Source: Lottia gigantea (taxonomy: Eukaryota; Mollusca; Gastropoda; Lottiidae). Taken from it: a DNA stretch of 64,000 nt. The DNA is taken from assembly GCF_000327385.1 (NCBI RefSeq), contig NW_008710013.1, positions 996,824-1,060,823 on the forward strand. The letters are read 5' to 3'. Below are positions 50,001-62,000 of the stretch, one piece after another; within the stretch, counting starts at the first letter, position 1, and every line of letters starts with the position of its first letter. The position numbers and the translations under genes were made by a program. The notes beneath the pieces are model-generated. The model searched no databases, was not told the origin of the DNA, and saw nothing but the letters and a program-made list of their open reading frames with translations.

Positions 50001-53000
50001 CTCACGTTTGCGGTAAGTTTGATGGAAGGGTGGTGGTTGTTGACAATTTCAAAGAAATCTTAAAACTGTTCGATAGAATAAGTCCAAACCATAAAAATGT
50101 CATCCACAAAGCGTCCGTAAAAAAGTGGGTCAAATGGACAGAGGGGCAACACCTCACGTTCCCACTCTGTCATGAAAAGGTTTGCGTACGAAGGGGCGAA
50201 TTGTTTGCCCATAACTGTCCCTGAGGTATTATGGAAAGGTTCGCAGTTCATACTCTCTGTATATATGTTTTACCATTAAATGTGAAATGGTTTCGACTGA
50301 GACAAATCTCTAAAAGCTGTAGAATTGCATCGTCGGGTCTGTTTGGATCTGGGTTTCTATTAAAAGTTTTAGAAGGAACTCGAAGATTTTTTATTTTATT
50401 GACAAAATCGGTTGTGTCTTTAGGGTAGGCGTTTACATTCAAGGGAAGATTCAGATGGCGTGGAAGCCTGAAAGTGAAAAGAGAATTGGTTTCCCTCTCT
50501 ATGAGAGCGTTTACCAATGTCTGCTGGACTAGGAGTAGGTGAACTTCGGGCTCATTTAGGGGTTTGCTTCGGTAGCGACTTTAGATGGTGCAGGTGTCGT
50601 GTCCATTTCAGTCGGTAGAGATATGGTTACTCTGGCTTTGGTTTCGTTGATTGTCTGGTAAAATTTGGTATTTAGAGAGACGTTTCCCATAAGTGCGACG
50701 GGCCCAGGACAGGGCATGAGAAAGGATGCGGTCGACGACAGGTGATGATAAAGACTTGATACGAATGGTGGTCAGCTTCTCTTGAAGTGTGGTTTGATAA
50801 TGGTCGATCAGTACCTGCGTAACCTTAGAGAGCCATGTCCGATTGAGGGATCTAATATTCGCGTCGACAGCTGATGTTTTCATTGCTGGACGGATAAAAC
50901 TATCCAACTCAGAGACTTGAAGGTAAACGCTGGTTGACCTTGCTGTTGAAGGATAAGGATTGCCAAATGTTGGAGGCACTGCAAAACTTGTAAGAACAAC
51001 TTCACAAAGGGTTCTTCCTCCTTATGAGTGAGTACTGGTTGGCGTCGGTGGGCTGGTAATCGTTTCTGTTGTTGGTCAGGTCGGTGGTTTCCTCTGGATT
51101 GGTAGACTGTGTTGTAGGTAGGTCGGCGATGGGGTGGGATATAACTGGATGGGTTGGTTGGCGATTAGTAGGTGGTAGAGGGCGATGGAAAACAGGGCCG
51201 TTATAGGGTACGTGATGTTGGTTTGGTTGGCGATTGTTTCTATGTCTGGCTTCTTGCCAATGGTTGTTGTAGTTGGAGAGCATAATGAAAATGACTTGAG
51301 GTTAGAAAGGGAATGTACAGCGAATGTAACAGGAGGAAACTGTATATGTAAGCGTGAAAATATGGGGATCAAATTATGCAAATAAGTCAAACTGGGTTTG
51401 GGGATATATAAAGTAAGATGAAAGTTATGATGAAAAATGCAAAAATATACATTTAGGTGATAAATAACCCTAACAATGCAATAAAGTATAACAAGTAAAA
51501 CAAAATCTTACGCAATTGACATGAATCGGTTTTGGAAGTATCCTTTTTCAAGTGTCGAGGAATGGTTGTTTCGCAAATGAATGCATTCACCATCATACTT
51601 GATAAGAGAGATATATATATTGGGACCTAATGTTGAAAGCAATATGTATTTGTGAAAAAGCAACAACAGGAAGTGCATGATCGTACATTAAATTGTCTTT
51701 ACAGCCCCAAATGCAAAGTATCCGTTTTCGTCATTCTTTGAATGTCATGTTGAGGAATTTGCTGCCACTCCTGATGCAATGCTGCATCCAATTCTGTTAC
51801 ATTTTGCACAGGAGGGTCTCTACGACTTACGCGACGTACCAGCATATACTGAATTAAAGGCGCTCGTACTTTACCTAAACTTTGACTAAAAAACTTCGAC
51901 TTAAGTCTAACTTTAGGTATGCACCGGTCGATCTACGAAAGTAGTGCTTAAATTTGACTATCAAGTGTAGGGAATGAAAGCCTTAATCCTAACTTTGTAA
52001 AGTTCAACTTTAGTCAAGGTAAGAGCGCTGCATACGACCCTTATTGTTTTACCATAAAGACGATTTACTTTCACTTAAAACTGTCATACCATCAAATACC
52101 ATGCCAATATTGTTATATGAATACTATTTATTACTGTTATGAATTTTGGTTTTCAGCCAATTGTGGCTCTTTGTTATATAATACAGAATATTAGGAAAGT
52201 AAATATAGATACTGTTTGGTGTCCTTCGACAGCTTTGTGAAACCGGACAGGGCATGGCTTCTGGAACATACCACTAAAATTGAAGAGTTCAGTACAGTTC
52301 CCTAAATTCGATTCGATTCAGAAAATATGCTTTAATGAACGGGAGCAGAAAAAACATTATGAGAGGTCGAAAGATGTTTGTCTTTTTTTGTTTAATACTA
52401 GCTCGTAAATTATTTGAGGACGAATGACGTACTATCCTTGACGGTTACAGCTTTGGACTAAAAAAGTAGCTAAAATTGACAGTGTTTAGAGTAGCAGCAG
52501 ACTTAGCAGTCCTTTCTGAAACACCCCTTTTTAAGATAAGCTAAGCTAAGATAAGATTTTATTGCATATACGCCGATTTTGGGCAGCATACAAATACTGT
52601 GATTTGCAATAAGATATAAAATAAAATACAGATATATGAAAAATAACACAGTGAAGTACATAAGTATAAAAGTATAAATAGAAGCATTAAAAACATATTA
52701 TTAGGTGAAAATTAATATCCTTTTGAGGAAGTTATTTATTACATTTAAAATAAACATTCTATAAAATAATGCCATGACATTTGTAATAAAAAATAGTATG
52801 AAATTATGAAATGAAATTGAATAATATATTTATACAAGTAATGTAATATCAGTCACTCTGATTATGGTGGATTTTTGCGTTTTTCAAAACACTTATCGAC
52901 ATAGTAAGCAACAGACCACGCAATCTGTTCAGGGTGGGGGGGGGGGGGTGTTTAAAAGAAATTTATATTTGAAAAGATGCACTGGTAAATTTTGAATATT

Positions 53001-56000
53001 GGATCTATTTTCTTCATCTTCAATACTGGAGGTGTTACTTGTAGGCAACTGCAACTTATAAGCAACATGCCTACATTAGCAACTCAGTCTTTTGAAGAAT
53101 CGGTAAAGATCCAAGATGGCAAATTTAAGAAGTAAACAATTCTGTTTTCTGTCAAGAAAATTGAAATAAACCACATTAATGCGCTACTAGCTGGTTTACA
53201 CATGGTTTTTGGTAGACATTTGTTCTTATTCTCTAATAAAAGAAAGGAGTTCTTAGTAGACTGTTTTGTGAATTGTAGGAATTTTCGAAGTGGTACTTGA
53301 TGAAGTTTACAGAAAACCATGGCTTGTTTGAGTCTAATAGTGATAAATGGAAGAAGAGTTATAACTATGTTTTGTAGACTTTCTGACTTGAAAGAATCTA
53401 CTTTTTTTCATAAATCAAAGCTGATGTAAACAATTTGTTAGTTTAAAGTATTTTCAGGACTGTGGACTAAATCATAGAAGAAGGCTTTTTAACAACTCAT
53501 ATCTTGCAAATTACAATCGATTAATGAGAAAAAAGAACTTAATTTCTATTTTATAAGCATGAGGACCTTTAGTACTGAACTACTTCTATCTTATTTTCGG
53601 GCCTCTTTTTTCAGGTTGTAGTTCAGTCGACCATACTGCTGAGAACGATACCGCGTAACATTCCTGGTTGCCCATATTGATCACTCTGTATACAGACATG
53701 TTCCTTAAGCAGCGGTACGGTATTATTATCAACGTCCGAAAATATTTACTTCACTTTATAGACTATATTTTTAGAACGGTGCGTAGGTAAAACTTGTCAG
53801 TATATGTCAATTTAGAATTTTTGGATGGCATTTGTCATTGTATGTCGTTTAAATATTTCTGATGTCAAACGCAAGAGATAATTCTTAATTCATGGATTTT
53901 ATAATTTCATCTCAATGTGTTTAATCTCGGTCACCCAGACAAGCGTAAGGATTTGTTCTTACTCTGAAGAAACTAGATAACCGAGTATAATTATTTTCTA
54001 GTATAAACTGTCAAGAATCAAATATTGCTCTGAGGAAGTTACCATGGTAGTTAATCCATAACTACGATCATTTATGATGAATTAGTTCCTGTTTTAATCC
54101 CTTTATCTGTATTATGTTAATATCACTCGGTTGTAAATGCATAAATATAAGATAAATATATTTTCATTTCTTCTGAGCTCTAATAGATTTCATTGCTGAT
54201 CATTTTGATTTTTAAAGAGGGTTGTTAAGAGTATGGACCAAAGCAGCTTTAATGTTATTGGTATTGGAGAAGTAAACTATGATTTCTATTCGTCCTGTAA
54301 TAGAGAACAGAATGAAATATGTCAGAATATATAGTTACAGTAGTAGATGTATCAAATATACAGTACAAATGTCAGATTATAACAACTTTCAATCATTTCA
54401 ACCTAAGATTTATATTATTCTGACATTTATCATAGTTCCAGAGTCTTACATCATTGACCATCTCTTCAGCATGTCCAAAACTATTACACATTTCATCGTA
54501 TTACACTTTAGTAGATAAACTTCATGATGCCATGTGATTATTAAATCAACACACGCTAATAAATACGGTTGTTATGTAAATATGAACATACACACCGAAT
54601 TCGTGATCTTATTATATATCAAGAATGAAAAGGGTCGTTTTGATTTCAATTTATTTGCTAGCTGAATATTTAAGTATTTTCTGAGGTAGGAGACAATGGA
54701 AAGGCAACAAATTATACATTGTAACATTTATATCTGACATAGGGTGGTTATTTGTCAGAGGACTAAAGAGCACTGTATAGTTTTTGGAGTAACCCAGTGC
54801 CAGTACCATTGGCAGCCCTATATGCTATACATAACGCTTAATTATCAAAGACGTGTCACATCGTGGTTCAAAACTTGTCAATTTGATTAAGGAACCTTCC
54901 ATTTGTATTGCCATATTGACAAGGTGTGAGACGTGGGTCGGTTAGATTGGTAATCAGCCATTATAGTCACAATATTGGGATCTATTTGATTATTCAGGTG
55001 TTAGTTATTTAATTATCTATCAATTATTCAATGAATTGACACCACCCTGATTCTAATTTAGACATTGTAAGCAAGATTATACGTTTGTTCTTGAACAAAA
55101 AGATTTTCAAATGCTCTGAAAGATGCAAAACATTCAATTATTTCGATAAAGTCATAGTATAAGTACAGGTTAATCTTATTCAGAAATCAATGATTTAGCA
55201 CCCCTTGCAAGATATAAGCCTTAGATTGATGCATGTTTTTACATAAAAATGCCATTCATACAGTGCTTCAAGCCGTGTTGCATTCATATTTTAGTACTGT
55301 ACGGTCGCTTCAATCCGTTTATTATCCTGAAATCTTTAGCTTTCTCTTACAGTTTTCTTGAAATTTTTTCATGCCAAGCAGATCATCTGTTAGCCTATAT
55401 TGACAATTACCAGTAGAGTTATTAGCATTCCTGTGTGTTTGGTTTGAAATTTAAAAGTCTCAGTCAACACACGGTTAAAGAGCAGACGAAATTCATTAAA
55501 ACCAGAGAAATGTTTTTAATCATCTTTCAAGGACAACCTATAAAAGTACACAGTTCATTGTTATTGTTTATAGTATTTTCTCATAGACAATAATATTGAC
55601 ATCCAGACTGGTTTTCTGAAAGAATAAGAATGTCATCTTAAGAGTCTTTGCAGTCACCGAAATCAAGTAGTCTATATTTTAATGCACAGTGCTATATGTA
55701 ATGTAAAAATAACCGAGAGTCGTGGGAAGAATCTTAAATTGATACCTCTTGTCTTAACGAAGAGAATTTTAACTACGTACAAATGTAGATTGGTTACTTC
55801 TCGGCTAAGACACGTAGATATTCCTTATTCAAAATTCACTTTGAAGCACATAATCTGTTATAATCTCTGACTTATAATTGCCAAGAATTCGTGTATGAAA
55901 ATACATATAAAAGTATAACATGGGTGTACACTGTGCTTTAAAAAAATTATTTTTTTGTCCGGGTATAAAACATTGGAATGCAATTTGAATATTTTTCAAT

Positions 56001-59000
56001 GAACTAGTCCTAACTTTTACTACCAAAAAAAGAGTATTCTGTACTGCCCATGGTTCAGTGACTATAATTAGTTGGTATGTCTACTGTAAACAATATGTCA
56101 TCAGGTCTTTACATTGCAATAAATCTGCCCAATTAAAGTTTCAAAATAAAGTTCTGCCCTAATGTTTGACCAGTATCATATTACATACATACACATCCTT
56201 ATGACCTCTCTTACAATAACTTTTCTTATTGACCTTCATTCAATTTTCTTAGAACCATTCTATAAACTCCCTGGTTTCTTTTGTATCTTGTTTTGAAATT
56301 ATTCAATGTAAATTGGCGCATGAATAGACTTCGCCTATGGACCCCACTGAGGACCCCCCCCCCCCTCACCCCACCCCCTAAGTGGGCCACAGACCCAACG
56401 CTGCGACTGTCGCTTCACTCGGTATGAATGTATGTCCAAAATGAGTTGCTGTTTCTGTCTAAATGTATTTTGCTGTAATGTAAAACACTTTTAAACCTCG
56501 GGGACCCATCGACCATCTATGGCGCTTCAGCAATTTCAGTCATGAAAAGCAGCGATTTAGTTCATTTACTTACTTACCCTATTTTACACTGCTAATTTTA
56601 TGAGTACAGATTTGAAGATTTGGATGCATTTCCTACAAGAACTTATTCATAAAAATATTACTTGGTACTGTCAAATTATGAGTAACAATCTATTTATCTG
56701 TTTATCTGAATAAATACGTTAGCCTCCAAACTTTTTATATGGTTTTGAAATGCTAAAACTTTGCAGCTTTTTAAAGATTGCAAAATTTGATCACATATAA
56801 AAGTGTGTTTCTATAGTGATCAGATTTGTTTGTTGATATTCCTGATTGATAGGATTCTGATTTCTGAAATTTTCACGACTATCTTCTTTTCAAAGAACAG
56901 AGTTTTGCTTAAGAGAACCAAAATTTCAAATTTAATCTAGTGAAGAAGGGCTCTAGACATGAAACATGAAACCTAATACCAGGGTGCCAAGAACAGGTCA
57001 AGTTATTGTAACTAGTGAGGTATTATCAATTGGTGACAACGTGCAATATAAATTTGTATCATATCTGTCAAAGAGTAATGAACCATCACATTCCAGTTTT
57101 GGCTGTAATGGCCGCCAAGTGGTAGTAAAAGTTAGGACTGGAACATTGAAAACTTCTTGTGCCTTCTTTTTATTCGACTGCATGCCTTTAACATTTAATT
57201 CGGTTAATCAACACGAGCACTCTTATGTTTTAATATTACATTTCTGTAATAGAGATCTGATCACGTACCACCAACAGACAATAAATTTTTTCTAAAACTA
57301 TTCATTTCACTGGGACAATACCACAACAAATACAATGGTATTGTCGAGATTATTGAATTAGATATGAGAATGATATGAAAGTCATTATTTCTGCCTGTGA
57401 TCTTTTCCGTCGAACAGAAATCTGTAATAGTATATTTGGAAACCAGTACTAGCCTGCCAAATTATAGATAATAAACTGCTGTGATGGACATATCAGATCG
57501 GTAATGTTTATTTGTGTTCTAGAGAAATATATTGCCCTTGTTAATAGCACCGTCTGAATAATAAAATCGCCGTACAAGGTACAAATGTCCATCAAACGTT
57601 TGTTGTTTTAAAAGAAAAAGAGTGAGAAAACACCAAAATTCCGGACGTACTTGAAATCAATGAACTAATTCTATACTTACTTCATGACAAATAAGATGTC
57701 TGTTGCAGTTAATGAACTGCTGTTCGCCCTATGGTCGTCAAAGATGACCATAAACTTCAATTACCTTTTTTCCTACTGTTTTACCATTAAGCACGGTTCG
57801 AGTCCAAAGATGCCGAATGCGGATGAGAAGCTGCCAATTTACATCGGCATCGTGTTCTCGCTGCGGGCGTTGAGGAAGTAAACAGAAGGTCTGTTATAGG
57901 CTTCCCTTACTTTCGTAACTGCCTTCAGGCGCCTGAAGTTAAACAGTTAACCATCAGCCATATGCTTTTTATGGCTACCGGGGTCGATGTCTATAAAGGC
58001 ATCATTCGGCATGGCTAAGAAAATCAATAAACAGTCAATAGGAGCCAGAACGCAGCCCTGTTTGACTCCAGGGAAAGGATTTGATGCCTCGTCCGAAACA
58101 CTGGCCATTATGCCATCGCAAAAATTGACAGACTATTGAGATGAACTCATCTTAGCACCCAAACTTATTTATGATCGTCCTTCTGGAGGCCTTCACTGCT
58201 AAGCGTATCATACTTTGTCAGGTCAATTAAGGCAATGTAGAGATCTTTTTGTTTTTCCGCGACTTTTTCCCGAAATTCACGGTAAAACCCTGAATAACTC
58301 TTCAATTTGCTGAGTTTTTTTCACAAATCTTTTTAAGTCAAGAGCAATAACCCAGAAGCATTGAATTATCACACTCAAAGATACATATAAAGGTATCATC
58401 AAATTCACACTAACAAGGTCTCAACTACATTAACAAATTTGAACTTCACTGAGATCTCATTCATATATACCTGAATACGAAATTTCAAAAAGATCCGATA
58501 ACAAGTGGTTGCCTAGCAAGATACGCCCACGTTCCTGATATTTTTTCAGTATATCAAGGGCGGTCACCAATCTGTGTCAAATCATACCAAATATCTAATT
58601 TGTGCAAGATATTGTTGATTTAATCAAACACAAAAAATTTGATAAAATTCTGACATAAACTGTCACCTCTATCGCGTTAACAAGCCAACAAATTTTGATG
58701 TGGTTTTACTAAGTGAAGGGCAGTAACTCAAATTCTGTTGATCGAAAAATTGTCAAATTCAATCTTGACTAAGATCTCATCATTATAAATGATCGCACAA
58801 ACTTTCATTTAAATCGGATGAAAACTGTAGTCTCTATTGTGTTGACAAATCAATTTTGACGCGTTTTCCCTAAATCAAGGGCAACAACTCAAAAGAAAAT
58901 TTGTCGAAAGATAGCCAAATTCGAACTTGTCCAAGATCTCATCATAAATATTCACACCACATTTCATTTAAATCAGATGAAAACTGTAGTCTCTAGTGTG

Positions 59001-62000
59001 TTCAAAAATAAATTTTGACGCACTTTTCATACGTCAAGGGCAAGACATATTTCAAAAACCGTTCATCGAAAGAACGTCAAATTCGAACTTGTCCAAGATC
59101 TCATTTATATAAATGATCACACCAAATTCCATTAAAATCAGATAAAAACTTACTGTTGTCTCTATTGCGTTCACAAGCAATTGTAGACCGACGGACGGAC
59201 AGGGGCGACGACAATATACGACCACATTATAATGTGGCGTCTAAAAACTGTAGTCCCCATCGAGTTTACAAGTCAAATTTGGTGCATTTTACTAAGTCAA
59301 AGGCAATAAAAAAAACCTTCTTACAAAATGATCCAAATTCATACTTCACCGTGATCTTATCAATATATATATGCATCCCAAGATTCATTACTATTAGATA
59401 AAATCTGTAGCCCGAATTATGTTTACATGCCAAATTAGACACATTTTACTAAATCAAGGGAAATAACTCAAAAACCATTCATCAAAAATTTGCCAAATTA
59501 TAGAACTTGACAAAGATCTTTTTAATATATACATGCATACCAAATTTCATTAAGATCTGATAAAAACTCTAGCACCTATCATGTTGACAAGCCAAATTTG
59601 GTGTGGTTCTCAAGGGCAATAACTCAAAAACCGTTCATTCAAAACGAGCCATATTCGAACTAGATTAAGATCTTATCAATATATACATGAATACAAGGCT
59701 TCATTAAGATGGATATCAACTATAGCCTTTATCGTGTTAACAAGCAAATTTGATGCATTTTTTATTGAAAATTGTAGCTTATATTGTGCCCAGAAAAACA
59801 TTTTTACAAATTATACTAAGCCAAGGGCAATAACTCATAAAACGTTCATCGAAAAAAAAAAAAAAGTTTACTTCGAACTTGACTGCCCATCTTATCAATT
59901 CTAATGCTCAGACCAAGTTTCATCAAAAATTGTAGATTCTATTGTTCCCACAAATAAATTTTGACACGAGTTTACTAAGTCAAGGGCAATAACTCAAAAA
60001 CCGTTCATTGAAAATCGTGAAATTTGAACTTGACTGCCATCCAATCCCAATGCTCAGACCAAGTTTCATTACAACTAAACGAAAACTAATCTCTATTTGG
60101 CCCACAAGAAATGTTGACGGACGGACAGGGGCGAGGACAATATATGACCACATATCCATATATTCATATTCATATGCACTTTGGTCCATGTTTTTATTTG
60201 TTTTAAGATTGTGTTAATTTCTATGAAAGGCGTTTTATTCAATGTTCTTCATTGCTATTTCTTAATTCTTAATTTTAAATTCTTATCTCTTAATTTGCAC
60301 GCTTAATTCAACATATGTTATTGAAAATTGAGATTTGTATACAAAAATCATAATTTGTACTGAAAATGAACATTCTTTGATAAACAATCGGTTTTCCAAT
60401 TATTATATTAATAGAATTCTTGCCAAAAATATCCTCAAATACAAATCTACAAATAAAAATCTAGCTCAACATATCTTCAAATGCAAAACGTCAAACACAA
60501 AACTCTACCAACAATTAATGTTCAAATACAAATATTCAATAACAAATCTCGCTCAACAAACCTTGCGAAACATTTCTCCAAATACATGTCGAATATATTT
60601 GAAGGTCATGATTATGAAGACAGGTGCCGATGGCTGTACAACCAACATAAAAAAAGATATAGATAGCCTCTATCATCCAGTACAATTTTCAATGATCTTA
60701 TCTACGACGATATTTTGTAATTTCCATGAAGACGTCGACCCCTTGCTACAATTGTTAATTTTCAGGAGCTTGAATAATTCTGAAGTTCATACGAGTCCTA
60801 CGAAGTAGAGGTAGAAGTTTGCTAAATCCCGAGAAGAATTTACGGTTCATGTGTGTGTTAATAATTATTTTCTAACAACTTTGAGAATTAATTTAGTAGG
60901 GCTATGTCGATTGTCGGTTACTTTTATTTATAGCTTTTAAAGACTAAACATAGTAATCATATTAATAAATCTAATGGTTTTATTTAGGCTACGCCTACCC
61001 TACACCTTTGTGCCATTGTGGGCAAATCAAAACTCTACACGGAGCTGACTGAGCCTTTTTTTTTCCTTTAGTATATCTTTATCTTGATAATAGCAGTGAG
61101 ACTTTGAACAAAAATGCCGAAAATTTTCCTGACTATTATTGTACTCTGTAAAAACAAGTTTCACGTTGACAATAGGCCTATCCTATATCATATAGTCATG
61201 CTTAGATTTTATTCAACCCAAAGACATTTTAACACTAACGCTAGCGACTAGGCCTACAGTAGATATATATTTTTGGGGTTGATATATAAATCATCGGTAA
61301 AATGCGATATACCAATGTACTGCAAAGACAGTAGGCTATAATGGCCTACAATTCATGACAAAATCATTGCGAGACATTTGCATGATTATTTTTAAAGACT
61401 AGGCCTATGATTTTTTGATGGCTATAAATGTCACTTGCCTTGTTAATGCAATGAAAGGAACGTTGGAAATTGAATTGGATGATAGAGGCTATCTATAGTC
61501 TATATCTTATTTTCTGTTGTTTGTTCAGAGACATCTGTCGTCATAATCATGGCCTTCAAATATATCCGACATGAATTTAGAGAAATCTTTCGCGAGATTT
61601 GTTGAGCGAGACTTGTTATTGAACAATTGTATTTGAACATTTGTTGGTAGAGTTTTGTGTTTGACATTTTGCATTTGAAGATATGTTGAGCTAGACTTTT
61701 ATTTGAAGATTTGACAAGCATTCTATTAATTCAATAATTAAAAACCGAAATTCCATCAAAGAATGTTCATTTTCAGTACAAATTATGATTTTTTGTATAC
61801 AAATGTCAAATTTGAATAACATATGTTGAATTAAGCGTGACAATTAAGAGATAAGAATTTAGAATTTAGAATTAAGAAATAGCCATGAAGAACATTGGAT
61901 AAAAAGCCATTCCGCCTTTCATAAATTTCGCTGTTCTGGAGTTAGACGTAAACTTCTCATGTAACAACCAATCAATCTTTTGTTTGTCATATGTATTGCG

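Noticed and set aside
57684-57881. 65-codon + strand frame
   Set aside because: It is the antisense shadow of the LINE reverse transcriptase fragment at 57790-58250.
60335-60808. 157-codon frame with tandem Lys/Asn-rich peptide repeats
   Set aside because: It lies in the left arm of the long inverted-repeat element; the peptide repeats are a by-product of the repeated DNA in the arms.
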